From positions 1 to 28,032 of IMG/VR virus record IMGVR_UViG_3300017963_001692: a stretch of DNA of 28,032 bases. The stretch is one strand, 5' to 3'. Shown piece after piece: positions 12,629 through 21,191 of this stretch (positions are counted from its first letter, which is position 1; each line of letters opens with the position of its first letter). A program made the translations under genes and the position numbers. This DNA is from a virus. The notes under the pieces are model-generated. The model saw only the letters and a list, made by a program, of their open reading frames with translations. It was not told where the DNA came from and searched no databases.

Positions 12629-14667
12629 TGATTTCACAAAGTAAAATAGAAGAAATAGCAAGAGATGTGATTGAAAATCATAGAGACTCTATTTGGACTA
12701 TCAGAGAAAGATGGCTCAATTTAATAGATAGATACGAGAATAAGATAAGACCAGGTTCTATTACAGAACAAACAGAGTCTAAAGCTCCAATGGGAGGTTC
12801 TTTTGCAATAGTAGAGAACACTATACCAAGACTATTATCAAGAAACCCAATTTATAAATATTTAGCAAGAGAAAGAAGCAATGTTCCAGCTCAAGAAATT
12901 TATGGAGAGTTTTCAGAATACCAGTGGGAACAAGCAGATGCACAAGAGAGAGTTAAAACAATAGCAAGATGGGCTTTAGTAACAGGGTTAGCAGGCTGGA
13001 AGATGGGATGGAAAGAAGAAAAGCTTATTCGTAAAAAGAAAGGTAAAGAAGTATTAGGAATAAAGGTTACTAATCCTATAATGGTTAAAGCTTTAGGAAA
13101 GGTTGGTAAAGATATTAAAGTTGATGTAGAAGATGTTATAGCTAACTACACAATTACTCCAATTAGTCCTGGAGACCTTATATGGAACATAGATGCCATT
13201 GAAAGAGATGATATAAGAGTATTTGGACATAAGACAAAGAAAAAACTAAAAGAGATAAAAGCACAAGGATTTAACATTGATAACTTACAATTAGAGGTTA
13301 TTAATTCAGATGACTTTCAGAGAAGAATTAACGATATGGATGGGCTAGACAATAATGAGATGCACGCAATGGCAGGAGAAGAAATAATCGAAGTAGCTGA
13401 ACTATATGTTAAGGCTATGAACAATCAAGGAGTGTTCGAGAATTTCGTTATTCATATGGGTAATATAAGGAATGGTAAATCAGTAACGATAGCATTTTCA
13501 GAGAATCCTTTTGATAAACAATTTATCCCAATGGGAGTTTTCAGACCAATTAGAAGATTAGGAAAGTTCTATGGATATGGAATGATTGAACCAACAGCAG
13601 GGATAATAGATGCAGAAGAAGATAGTATGAATATAGCTTTAGAAGCATTATGGGTGGCTACTACTCCTCCAATGGAGTATAACCCTCAAAACATACTAAA
13701 CATAGATGATTTCAAGTATGGACCAAGAAGTTTAATGGCAGTTAGAGAGTTAGGAAATAGCGTAAGTGTAACTCAAACTCCAAATATAAACACAAATTCA
13801 GTTCAAGCATTACAACAAATATTAGAGAGAAGTAAACAGAACGCATCAGGAATAACTGATTTCCAAACAGGAGCTCAACAAGAAAAAGGACAAAAGACTC
13901 TGGGAGAAGTAAGAATAAAGACAGCCGAGTCTAATGCAAGAATAGCAATGATACTAGAAGCTTTAGAAAAGGAAGTATTAGAGCCTATCGGTAAGATGGC
14001 TTTGAATATGAATAAACAGTTCCTAGCAGATCAGAAAGAAGTATTCTTTAGGGTATTAGGCAAGAAAGGTGAAATATTAGAAAAGAAGATTAAATATAAA
14101 GATATTGAAGCAGTTAAGGATTTATCAATATATGCAGGTTCAACACCGTTAGTAGAACAGCAAGCAGAGCTTAATAAGTGGTTAGGATTATTAAATCAAG
14201 CTACACAAGAAGCTCAATTACCACCAGGAATAGCAGTTCCTATTGATAGAGAACCAATCTGGGATAACTTACTTGTTAAGGGAATGTTAGTTAAAGATCC
14301 AGAAACATATGTCCCAAGCTTAAAAGAAAGAGAAGAAGAGGAAGTAAGTGGCAATGTAGCTCAATTAGAAGATGCTAAGAGTGAGAACAGAAAACCAGAA
14401 ACAGCTAGAGTTCTCAACACAGATAATCACGCAATTCATATTAAGATACATAATGCAGCAATAGAAGCAGGTGGTATGGATTCAATACCATATACACCAG
14501 AGCAATTACAAATATTAACTACTCATAGAGACGACCACGTCAGAGTTTCAGGGGGAGTAGTTCCTTCATACGCTGAAGGAGCTGAACAAGGAATAGCTCA
14601 GGCGGTTGGTATGACTCAACAACCAAATGTTACAGGACCTCAAGGAACTCCTCAACAAGGAATATAA
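12628..14667 (+). CDS. Portal protein (P22-like)
   Basis: The 679-residue protein directly follows TerL. Early features are APMGGSFAIVENTIPRLLSR and a QWEQADAQERVKTIARWALVT-type helix, typical of large podovirus portals. YGYGMIEPTAGIIDAEEDS and SKQNASGITDFQTG continue the pattern, the latter a common portal segment before the crown helix. The C-terminal 70 residues are Gln/Gly/Pro-rich (GMTQQPNVTGPQGTPQQGI) and probably disordered. A dodecameric portal forms the DNA channel at one capsid vertex and docks the terminase and the tail. The size and gene order fit the P22/SU10-type short-tail portals. The last 41 bases overlap the next small gene. Confidence 0.9.
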   Translation: MISQSKIEEIARDVIENHRDSIWTIRERWLNLIDRYENKIRPGSITEQTESKAPMGGSFAIVENTIPRLLSRNPIYKYLARERSNVPAQEIYGEFSEYQWEQADAQERVKTIARWALVTGLAGWKMGWKEEKLIRKKKGKEVLGIKVTNPIMVKALGKVGKDIKVDVEDVIANYTITPISPGDLIWNIDAIERDDIRVFGHKTKKKLKEIKAQGFNIDNLQLEVINSDDFQRRINDMDGLDNNEMHAMAGEEIIEVAELYVKAMNNQGVFENFVIHMGNIRNGKSVTIAFSENPFDKQFIPMGVFRPIRRLGKFYGYGMIEPTAGIIDAEEDSMNIALEALWVATTPPMEYNPQNILNIDDFKYGPRSLMAVRELGNSVSVTQTPNINTNSVQALQQILERSKQNASGITDFQTGAQQEKGQKTLGEVRIKTAESNARIAMILEALEKEVLEPIGKMALNMNKQFLADQKEVFFRVLGKKGEILEKKIKYKDIEAVKDLSIYAGSTPLVEQQAELNKWLGLLNQATQEAQLPPGIAVPIDREPIWDNLLVKGMLVKDPETYVPSLKEREEEEVSGNVAQLEDAKSENRKPETARVLNTDNHAIHIKIHNAAIEAGGMDSIPYTPEQLQILTTHRDDHVRVSGGVVPSYAEGAEQGIAQAVGMTQQPNVTGPQGTPQQGI

Positions 14668-14860
14668 TTGTGCAAAGGAGATAGGGGAGTTATTAAAAGC
14701 AAAGACAGACGCAGAGAAAGTATCAATAGCTAACAAAATGATAGCTAAGGTAGAAGCAGTTAATGACCTAAATTTTAATGTTTTACAACTATTAAAAGAA
14801 AATGATAGGAAAAACAAACAAAAGGATAATGACAGTGGGGGAAGCGATGGGGCTAATTGA
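14627..14860 (+). CDS. Small helical (coiled-coil) protein, 77 aa
   Basis: The protein starts inside the portal gene and reads LQDLKELLNKEYNCAKEIGE, then a long helix with DAEKVSIANKMIAKVEAVND and LNFNVLQLLKEND. It ends in a polar KNKQKDNDSGGSDGAN tail. Heptad-like hydrophobic spacing suggests a coiled coil. No family is recognised. Small helical proteins between portal and scaffold genes occur in other phages as head or portal accessory proteins; that is inference here. Confidence 0.55.
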   Translation: MLQDLKELLNKEYNCAKEIGELLKAKTDAEKVSIANKMIAKVEAVNDLNFNVLQLLKENDRKNKQKDNDSGGSDGAN

Positions 14861-14984
14861 GAGATATATGGAGAAAAGAGGTTATGAGAAATATAAGAGT
14901 AGTTACAGAAAAGGCGAAGAGATTAAGATGTATGACCCAAACACAATAAATAAAAAAATGATTCAGTTAAGAGATAGATATTAA
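14802..14984 (+). CDS. Small basic protein, up to 60 aa, unknown function
   Basis: The frame overlaps the previous gene by 59 bases if started at 14802. An internal ATG at 14829 follows AAAGGATA, a better ribosome site, and would give 51 residues (MTVGEAMGLIERYMEKRGYE). The protein is basic and rich in Tyr and Lys, ending INKKMIQLRDRY. No family is recognised. The start is uncertain, and the gene itself is only supported by fitting the gap. Confidence 0.45.
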   Translation: MIGKTNKRIMTVGEAMGLIERYMEKRGYEKYKSSYRKGEEIKMYDPNTINKKMIQLRDRY

Positions 14985-15029
14985 TTCATAAATCGTGTTC
15001 GGTAGGCACGTAAAAGACTATCGTAAACT

Positions 15030-15671
15030 ATGAATGAAGAAAAAAAAGGCGTAGAGGGAGAAGTCGAGACTCCTACTGTCCCGCCAACAGAGAACAACGA
15101 ACAAGCACCTGTTCAAGAGGAAACTCAAGAACCCGTCAGTGAAGACGTTAAAACAGAGGAAGCTGATGTTGAGAATAAAGCTGCTCAACTCGCTAATATC
15201 CAAAAAGCTATCGAAAAAGAAAACGAGAAGCTTAGGAAAATTAGAGAGGAGAAGAAAGAAGCTTTAAATCAACCAGTTCAGGAAACTGAACAGAAGCCAG
15301 TTCAAAGCAATGAACCATCAGTAGAGCAACAGTTCTACGACAACATTAATTTAACTAAGTTAAATAACAAAATGTTGACTGATCCATCTTTTAGAGAAAG
15401 AGCAGACCTAGTAAAACACGAAATGGAAACTACAGGAAAATCTTTAGAAGATGCTGATAATGCGGTTCTAGCTAGAGTTTTGAGAGAAGCTCAAAGTGAA
15501 CAGGCTAGTAATCAAATTCAGCAAATAACACCGACTGCAGAACAGACATCTCAACCACAACCAGATAGTATTCGTGGTGATAAAGCATTTGAATCAGTAT
15601 TAGAGGGTAAATCCCCAGAAGCCAAAGAATATAAGGATATAATGAAAGAAGTTGGAATGCCTGGATTGTAG
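15030..15671 (+). CDS. Putative capsid scaffolding protein
   Basis: The 213-residue protein lies immediately before the major capsid gene. It is acidic, rich in Glu and Gln and low in hydrophobic residues. Residues about 45-80 form a charged helix (AQLANIQKAIEKENEKLRKI) likely to be a coiled coil. A short folded segment TDPSFRERADLVKHEMETTG follows. The end SPEAKEYKDIMKEVGMPGL is typical of the short helix that scaffolds use to touch the coat protein. This composition and place are standard for scaffolds, which guide procapsid assembly and leave afterwards. There is no sequence-family match beyond that. Confidence 0.72.
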   Translation: MNEEKKGVEGEVETPTVPPTENNEQAPVQEETQEPVSEDVKTEEADVENKAAQLANIQKAIEKENEKLRKIREEKKEALNQPVQETEQKPVQSNEPSVEQQFYDNINLTKLNNKMLTDPSFRERADLVKHEMETTGKSLEDADNAVLARVLREAQSEQASNQIQQITPTAEQTSQPQPDSIRGDKAFESVLEGKSPEAKEYKDIMKEVGMPGL

Positions 15672-15685
15672 AGGTTATAAATTAA

Positions 15686-16579
15686 ATGTCAAATTTAGTC
15701 GATGCGGTAACAAGTATCAACGAGGCTGTTCAGATACCAGAGTTTTGGTCGAAATTTGTAGTAGAGTTTCGAGAAGCAAACTTGGTAGCAGCTAAGTTCT
15801 TTATGGACTTCTCTTCTGATGTAACAGAAGGTGGAGATAAAATCCATATCCCAGAATCCCTAACGAAGCAAACTCCTGCTTCATTTACAGAAGGAGAAAG
15901 ATTGACTGATAAGCTTATCAGCGACACAGAAAGCGAAGTAACTATCGACCTTACTCGATACTACGTAAATCCTTTCGTAATCTCTGACAGAGCTCAAAGA
16001 CAATCAGTATTTAGAGCTAAAGCTCTTCGAATGAAAAAAGCAGCTTATTCTATTGCTAAAGAAATTGACACACGTATTTTTTCTCACGCATCAAGCTTTA
16101 CAACTCAAGTAGTTAATAATGGTGGAACATCTATTACTAACCTTGATATTACAGAAGCTTGGGCTAGATTGAATTCAAATGATGTGCCAATGACTGACAG
16201 ACAATGGTTTATGACTCCTTTTTCAATTAAGGATTTATTTGATCTTTCAGGAAATTACTTTACTTCAGTAGATTTTTCTGATCAAAAAGGTCTAGTAAAT
16301 GGTCAAATTGGTATGTTGCTTAATAGCCCAGTAGCTGTTTCAACAAATATGCCTTCAACAGCAGCAGGTTCTCCAGCGAATCCTATACGAACTAACGTAT
16401 ATGCTCACAGAGAAGCTATTGCACAGGCTTATCAATGGAAACCAGAAGTTCAACAATCAGAAGCTGGCGATGGTCTTACAATCGACCTTCAAGGTCAATT
16501 ATGTAATGTTAGAAGTCTTTATGGCTCTAGCCTATTACGTGGTGATCACGGAGTTCAAATCAAAAGACAAGAAGCCTAA
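15686..16579 (+). CDS. Major capsid protein (HK97 fold)
   Basis: The 297-residue protein follows the scaffold gene. The N-terminus has EFWSKFVVEFREANLVAAKF, then GDKIHIPESLTKQTPASFTE and EVTIDLTRYYVNPFVISD, the long loop and beta pattern of HK97-like coat proteins of podoviruses. SIAKEIDTRIFSHASS corresponds to the spine-helix region, and DRQWFMTPFSIKDLFDLSG to the P-domain. The end HGVQIKRQEA is short and basic. Many copies build the icosahedral head around the portal. GAGG lies 13-16 bases before the ATG, rather far for a ribosome site. A hairpin follows the stop (16587-16610), which may stabilise this highly expressed mRNA. Confidence 0.9.
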   Translation: MSNLVDAVTSINEAVQIPEFWSKFVVEFREANLVAAKFFMDFSSDVTEGGDKIHIPESLTKQTPASFTEGERLTDKLISDTESEVTIDLTRYYVNPFVISDRAQRQSVFRAKALRMKKAAYSIAKEIDTRIFSHASSFTTQVVNNGGTSITNLDITEAWARLNSNDVPMTDRQWFMTPFSIKDLFDLSGNYFTSVDFSDQKGLVNGQIGMLLNSPVAVSTNMPSTAAGSPANPIRTNVYAHREAIAQAYQWKPEVQQSEAGDGLTIDLQGQLCNVRSLYGSSLLRGDHGVQIKRQEA

Positions 16580-16586
16580 TCTTATA

Positions 16587-16610
16587 GAGCACCTCTTAAC
16601 AGGGGTGTTC
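16587..16610 (+). other. Hairpin directly after the major capsid gene
   Basis: GAGCACC (16587-16593) pairs with GGTGTTC (16604-16610), seven pairs with one G-U, around a ten-base loop. No T run follows (AATTAAGC), so an intrinsic terminator is not supported. The position after the major capsid gene suggests an mRNA 3'-end stabiliser or processing site that helps capsid expression exceed that of downstream genes. Confidence 0.4.
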
Positions 16611-16626
16611 AATTAAGCTTAGATTT

Positions 16627-16875
16627 ATGAGAATGATATACAAATGTAAAAATGGTTGTCATACAATGGATGCAGAAAGCACTCCTAAGTGTCCCAGATG
16701 TAATAGTTGGATGCTTCAAGTGGGTGAAGATAACAACGATAATAGGATGGCAATGTTGAAAGAACAACAACCAGAATATCAAGGTCAAACATTAAATGGA
16801 GGAGAATATAGTGATTTATCTAAAAAAGATATTGGAAAAGCGTTTAAACACATTTATAAGAATAAAAATTTATGA
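16627..16875 (+). CDS. Zinc-ribbon protein, 82 aa
   Basis: The N-terminal part has CKNGC (7-11) and CPRC (22-25) with a His between them (H12), a zinc-ribbon arrangement. The rest is polar (EDNNDNRMAMLKEQQPEYQG) and ends in a basic helix DIGKAFKHIYKNKNL. A second in-frame ATG lies at 16633. The gene sits between capsid and adaptor genes, a spot where podoviruses may carry small head-decoration or tail-assembly proteins. Function unknown. Its stop overlaps the adaptor start (ATGA). Confidence 0.6.
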   Translation: MRMIYKCKNGCHTMDAESTPKCPRCNSWMLQVGEDNNDNRMAMLKEQQPEYQGQTLNGGEYSDLSKKDIGKAFKHIYKNKNL

Positions 16876-17522
16876 GTAGAGTATTAGCAGATTACGTTAC
16901 AAAAGTTCAAAATGAAGTAGATGATACTTCTTCAGGAGCTCAATCAATAATAGAAAACAACATTAAAGCCATTTACCAAGAGGTTATGATTGAAATGGGT
17001 AAGGATTTGATAGTTACTACAGTTGAAACAGAGCCAACAGTTTCAGGAACACAAGCATATACAACTGATACAGATTTTCAGGAGATGTTGTCTGTTCATT
17101 ATAAGTCTCCAAGTGCATCAGATTATGTAAGAATGATACCTATTAGCGAGGAAGAATATAATGAGCTACACGTTAACCTAGATAATGATAGCCCAGTTAG
17201 ATACTTCATTAAGGCTCAAAATGTGTATCTATCTCCTACTCCAAATGAAGCAGGAACACTTAGATTTAATTACATTCCGATCCAAGCTGAACTAACAGGT
17301 TCACAAGCTTCAGCTATACCAGATAGATATGATGATGTAATAGTAATGGGAGCAACTTACAGATACCAAGCTTGGGATAAAGACCCATCAGCAATAGAAT
17401 ACAAGAGATTATATGATGAAGCTAAACGTAAGATGAAATTAACACTAGCCACAGCTTCCGAACAGATAAAACCAGCATTTTTCAGAGATAGAAGAACTGT
17501 TCGATTGGCTGAATTAAGATAA
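16872..17522 (+). CDS. Tail adaptor / head-tail connector protein (SU10 or P22 gp4-like)
   Basis: The 216-residue protein begins with a helical region VLADYVTKVQNEVDDTSSGA and NIKAIYQEVMIEMGKDLI. A beta-rich middle follows (TVETEPTVSGTQAYT, RYFIKAQNVYLSPTPNEAG). AIPDRYDDVIVMGATYRYQA and a last helix EYKRLYDEAKRKMKLTL match the common ending of podovirus adaptor proteins. The adaptor ring binds under the portal and links it to the nozzle. The position between the capsid and nozzle genes and the TAATG link to the next gene support the role. The call is from pattern and gene order. Confidence 0.72.
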   Translation: MSRVLADYVTKVQNEVDDTSSGAQSIIENNIKAIYQEVMIEMGKDLIVTTVETEPTVSGTQAYTTDTDFQEMLSVHYKSPSASDYVRMIPISEEEYNELHVNLDNDSPVRYFIKAQNVYLSPTPNEAGTLRFNYIPIQAELTGSQASAIPDRYDDVIVMGATYRYQAWDKDPSAIEYKRLYDEAKRKMKLTLATASEQIKPAFFRDRRTVRLAELR

Positions 17523-19108
17523 TGCCATTTATACCAAGAAACAATCCAGTTCACAATATTCCAACATTAAGAGGGGGATTAAATGATAGACAAGAATCAG
17601 ATGAGATAAAAGATTGGGAGATGGCTGATTGTGAAAATTTTACCATTGAGGAAGACTCAATCAAATCAGCTTTTGGATATGTTGATTATGATAATGGAAG
17701 CAATGCTGGTCCATATTACGGAATATTTCAATTAAAATTATCAGATGGAACGCAAGCATTATTAAGACATAGAGGAACAGTTTTAGAGTATGATTCAGAT
17801 GGAACAGGAACGTGGGTAGAATGCACATTGCCAACAACAGGAAGTCCAGCTACTACTATAAGTTTAGCTGAAACATTATCAACATTTGCACAGTTGAACG
17901 ATACTATATTATTTGCAGACGGAACTAATATATTATCATCAACAGATGGAATTAATTGGACAGATAGAAGTGCAACTTTACCAGTATGTAGTGTTGTTTT
18001 CAATAATGGAGCGAATAGAATTATATTTACAAAACAAGCATCCGCACCTTACAGAATAGATTGGAGTGATATAAATGACCCATTAACTGTTGATGCAGCA
18101 TCTTATCAGTTAATAGACCCAAATTCTAATGGAATAATAATGGGAATGGGTAAAACTCCAGACGGAACTAATCTTGTATTCAAAGAAATGGGAATTTATC
18201 AGATTTCTTCTTACGCAACAGATGGTCTTATTGATGTTAACTACTTAGGGTCAGCTACTTGTGGAAGTCATCAGTCAATCGTAACTACAGAAGATTCAGT
18301 TATTTGGATAGGACAAGCAACAGTATATGAGTATATAAATGGAATAATTAGAACAATATTTGGAAATATAAAACAGACAGGTAGAAACGTAGTCCCAACA
18401 GGAACAGCAGTAGCAACATATCTTAATGACATAGTTTATTTATCAATACCAGATGCTGATGTTTCAACACTATACAATGCTCAAGAATATTTATTTTATA
18501 AGAAATTATCAACAGGAGATCCGAAACAACCTTATCCAATTACTAGAAATAGAAGATACTTTGGTTGTTATGGAATAGAAGACTTAGACTTAGGAGGAGG
18601 ATATAGACTTATATCAATATATGGTGGAGATTCAAGATTAACAGCTACAGGAAGTCCAGCAGTGCCAAATGACCTATTTGTATTCCAAAATTCATTTAGA
18701 GAAGAGATATACGCAGGAGGACTAAATGGTGAAGCTCAATCTTGCTTCTTAGTAACAAAGTATTTCACAGACGATATTCCTTTCTATGTTAAGAGATTTA
18801 AAAAGATATTTACCGATTTTAAAGTAGAGGACACAACTACAATAACAATAGGATATAGATTTTTACCATATGGAACTTTTAATGAAACAACAGTAACAGT
18901 TACATCAGACGACCTAGACTTTAAAGAAGGATTTGGATTTGACGAAGGATTTGGATTTTCACTAGAAACAATAGGACAGCTTTTTACAGACATAGAGAAC
19001 ACAGAGAAACCAAGAGGAATACAATTTAAAATATCAAGTAATCAAGTAAATGACGTAACTTTACTAGGACTAGCTTATCAGTTCCGAGTAAAGAATAAGT
19101 TTAAATAA
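17522..19108 (+). CDS. Tail nozzle / stabilizer protein (beta-propeller type)
   Basis: The 528-residue, beta-rich protein begins with HNIPTLRGGLNDRQESDEI and WEMADCENFTIEEDSI, the standard opening of podovirus nozzle proteins (a GG-DR region followed by a list of blades). Repeated short blades follow: LLRHRGTVLEYDSDGTGTW, TFAQLNDTILFADGTN, SVVFNNGANRIIFTKQ. Another is IYQISSYATDGLI, and the block ends with SVIWIGQATVYEYING. A short internal duplication EGFGFDEGFGF lies near residues 466-476. Six nozzle copies typically close the short tail tube and hold fibers. Its start overlaps the adaptor stop (TAATG). Alternative: a general virion beta-propeller protein. Confidence 0.72.
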   Translation: MPFIPRNNPVHNIPTLRGGLNDRQESDEIKDWEMADCENFTIEEDSIKSAFGYVDYDNGSNAGPYYGIFQLKLSDGTQALLRHRGTVLEYDSDGTGTWVECTLPTTGSPATTISLAETLSTFAQLNDTILFADGTNILSSTDGINWTDRSATLPVCSVVFNNGANRIIFTKQASAPYRIDWSDINDPLTVDAASYQLIDPNSNGIIMGMGKTPDGTNLVFKEMGIYQISSYATDGLIDVNYLGSATCGSHQSIVTTEDSVIWIGQATVYEYINGIIRTIFGNIKQTGRNVVPTGTAVATYLNDIVYLSIPDADVSTLYNAQEYLFYKKLSTGDPKQPYPITRNRRYFGCYGIEDLDLGGGYRLISIYGGDSRLTATGSPAVPNDLFVFQNSFREEIYAGGLNGEAQSCFLVTKYFTDDIPFYVKRFKKIFTDFKVEDTTTITIGYRFLPYGTFNETTVTVTSDDLDFKEGFGFDEGFGFSLETIGQLFTDIENTEKPRGIQFKISSNQVNDVTLLGLAYQFRVKNKFK

Positions 19109-19109
19109 T

Positions 19110-20012
19110 ATGGCAGGAAATCAAATAAACTTAAATTTCCCAGACTCAACCTATTCGGCAGCTAATAAGCCTAGTGTTGTTACATTACAGGGAGATTTAA
19201 CAGCAATAGAAACAGCAGTAAATGCGATAGATACGCAAATGCTGGAAAAAGATGGTTCAGTCGCTATGACTGGCGACTTACCAATGGGGGGAAACAAAAT
19301 AACTGGAGCTGGAGCTGGTTCAGCAGCTACAGATGGAGCAACAATAGGAGGAGCTGAAACTCTTACTAACAAAACTCTTACAAGTCCAGTATTAAACACG
19401 CAAGTTACTGGAACAGCAGTCTTAGACGAAGACGATATGGCTTCTGATAGTGCAACTCAAATAGCTACACAGCAATCTATTAAAAAGTATGTTGACGACA
19501 ATACTAGAGGAACTACTAGGTATAAAATGGTTATGGCTTCTGAAATGTGGGAATCAGCAACTAGCGGTTCTTCAGCTATAACAAATCAGGAATTTGCAGC
19601 AAATGGAATAGATTACAGATACCTAGCTTTTGACCCTACATCAGCAGAGTATGCCCAGACAATGATTACATTACCTCCAGACTGGAATGCGGGGACAATA
19701 ACTGTTCAGTTCTTCTGGTATACAACTGGAGCTAGTTCATCAGCTAGTGTAGTTTGGGGAGCTCAAGCAAGAGCAATTGGAAATGGAGATTCAATAAATC
19801 AGGCTTTTGGAACAGCTCAAGAAGTAACAGATACATCAGCTTCTACTAATACTATGTATATATCACCAGAAACAGCAGCAATAACAGTCGATAATGCTGG
19901 AGCAGGAGAGCCTATTCAAGTTAGAGTTTATAGAGACCCGACTGATGGAAGTGATAATTTAACTCAAGACGCTAAACTTCTTGGAATTAAGATAACATAC
20001 ACAATAAACTAA
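19110..20012 (+). CDS. Tail fiber / receptor-binding candidate
   Basis: The 300-residue protein has two parts. The N-terminal half holds phrases usual in phage fibers: GSVAMTGDLPMGGNKITGAG, then GAETLTNKTLTSPVLNT and IATQQSIKKYVDDNT. From about residue 130 it becomes a compact beta domain: TRYKMVMASEMWESATSGS and TQDAKLLGIKITYTIN at the end. In between are MITLPPDWNAGTITVQFFWY and IQVRVYRDPTDGSDNLT. The C-terminal beta sandwich could bind the host surface or carry the next fiber. It begins two bases after the nozzle stop and its own stop overlaps the next gene. Low Cys and high Ala/Thr/Gly fit a trimeric fiber. Confidence 0.68.
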   Translation: MAGNQINLNFPDSTYSAANKPSVVTLQGDLTAIETAVNAIDTQMLEKDGSVAMTGDLPMGGNKITGAGAGSAATDGATIGGAETLTNKTLTSPVLNTQVTGTAVLDEDDMASDSATQIATQQSIKKYVDDNTRGTTRYKMVMASEMWESATSGSSAITNQEFAANGIDYRYLAFDPTSAEYAQTMITLPPDWNAGTITVQFFWYTTGASSSASVVWGAQARAIGNGDSINQAFGTAQEVTDTSASTNTMYISPETAAITVDNAGAGEPIQVRVYRDPTDGSDNLTQDAKLLGIKITYTIN

Positions 20013-20236
20013 TGGTATTTCAATTAAAACCGACACAATTCAATAATTTCAAAGGAAAGGTAGCGAAAGCTTTAGGAAGACCTAGAAGATGGAATGACGC
20101 TCAAAGATTTGCAGTTCCTAGTTATACCACAACAGAAAGAGATGCTTTAGATGCAGTAAATGGAATGATACTCTACAATACAACAACTAATAAATTACAA
20201 GCCTATGAGAATGGTGCGTGGGCTAATATAATATAA
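20012..20236 (+). CDS. Short fiber-type virion protein, 74 aa
   Basis: The C-terminal half VPSYTTTERDALDAVNGMI followed by LYNTTTNKLQAYENGAWANI is a module found at the ends of many phage fiber and baseplate proteins. Here it forms a separate gene with a basic N-terminal part (GKVAKALGRPRRWND). It could cap or extend the fiber encoded just upstream. The start overlaps the upstream stop (TAATG) and the next gene begins five bases on. Confidence is good that it is a virion protein, low on the exact place. Confidence 0.6.
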   Translation: MVFQLKPTQFNNFKGKVAKALGRPRRWNDAQRFAVPSYTTTERDALDAVNGMILYNTTTNKLQAYENGAWANII

Positions 20237-20240
20237 AAAT

Positions 20241-21191
20241 ATGGGAACACTAGAAAAACAAGCTGCTTCACAGCAATATAGAAGTCAACTGCTAGATTTA
20301 GGTGTTAGCAAACAAGACGTTTCAAGACAAAATGTCGGTCGTTTTATTGATCCTCAAGAATTTCAGCGAATAAAGTCTGGATTTCAAGGAGCTCAAATAC
20401 AACAAGGATTTCAAAACCTAGCTTCACAGCAGTATCAATTTGATCCTCAAAAGTTTTTACCTCAAATCCAGCAACAAGCTGCATCAATTTATGACCCTCA
20501 ACAACAGCAATTACAAGCGTTAGCTGAACTTCAACAAAGACAAGCTGAGCAAGCTAAGGTTACGACTAGAGAAGATTTCGCAAGGCTTATGGAGAGAGAA
20601 ACTGAAGAAATAAATCGTAGAGGAGCTTTCTTTGGTGGTGGAGCTATTGAAGCTGGTCAAAGACTAGGAGTTGAAGAAGCAAGACAATTAAGAGATATTG
20701 AATTACAATCACAAGCTGAACAAGCTGGATTCTTAGCTCAACAAGCTGGATTAAGTGCTGCACAAGCTCAATATGTCCAACAAAGATTAACAGAGTCTGA
20801 ATCAAGTGCTTATGCTAGATTTGTCGATAACAGGAACTTTATGATGAGTCTAAATCAAGAACAGCGTAGAATTTTTGAATCAGATAGACAATTTGCTGAA
20901 GATGTAAGACAATTTGGACTTAACTATGCTCTTGATGAACGAAGAGTTGAGTTATCAGAAAAAGAATACGAAGATGCTAAAATACCGAGCCAACCTAATT
21001 ATCAGCATTACGAAGTAGGAGGTAAGATGTTTACTTTTGACCCAGCCACTGGACAATCTATCCAAACAGGTTCTTACCCATATAAAACAGGTAGCACAAG
21101 CACAGGAACTTGGACTACTAAATATCATCCGCAAACTGGCAAGCCAATGTATCAAACTAACTCTAAAACAGGAGAAATAAGAGAATTATAA
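20241..21191 (+). CDS. Gln-rich internal virion / ejection protein candidate
   Basis: The 316-residue protein is unusually rich in Gln and Ala, mostly helical (QQQAASIYDPQQQQLQALAE, AEQAGFLAQQAGLSAAQAQY), with a Gly patch GAFFGGGAIEAGQRLG near 133-148. The last 60 residues are Gly/Thr/Tyr-rich (TGQSIQTGSYPYKTGSTSTG) and probably disordered. No membrane helix is obvious. Long helical Q/A-rich proteins next to a giant virion protein are typical of DNA-ejection (internal core) proteins of podoviruses. The stop overlaps the next start (TAATG). No family match is claimed. Confidence 0.6.
   Translation: MGTLEKQAASQQYRSQLLDLGVSKQDVSRQNVGRFIDPQEFQRIKSGFQGAQIQQGFQNLASQQYQFDPQKFLPQIQQQAASIYDPQQQQLQALAELQQRQAEQAKVTTREDFARLMERETEEINRRGAFFGGGAIEAGQRLGVEEARQLRDIELQSQAEQAGFLAQQAGLSAAQAQYVQQRLTESESSAYARFVDNRNFMMSLNQEQRRIFESDRQFAEDVRQFGLNYALDERRVELSEKEYEDAKIPSQPNYQHYEVGGKMFTFDPATGQSIQTGSYPYKTGSTSTGTWTTKYHPQTGKPMYQTNSKTGEIREL

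Noticed and set aside
14985-15029. Possible tRNA or small RNA before the scaffold gene (CGTG...CACG pairing)
   Set aside because: The gap of 45 bases is too short for a tRNA, and a four-pair stem is expected by chance.
16587-16610. Terminator after the major capsid gene
   Set aside because: The hairpin is real but no T run follows, so an intrinsic terminator is not supported; kept only as an mRNA structure.
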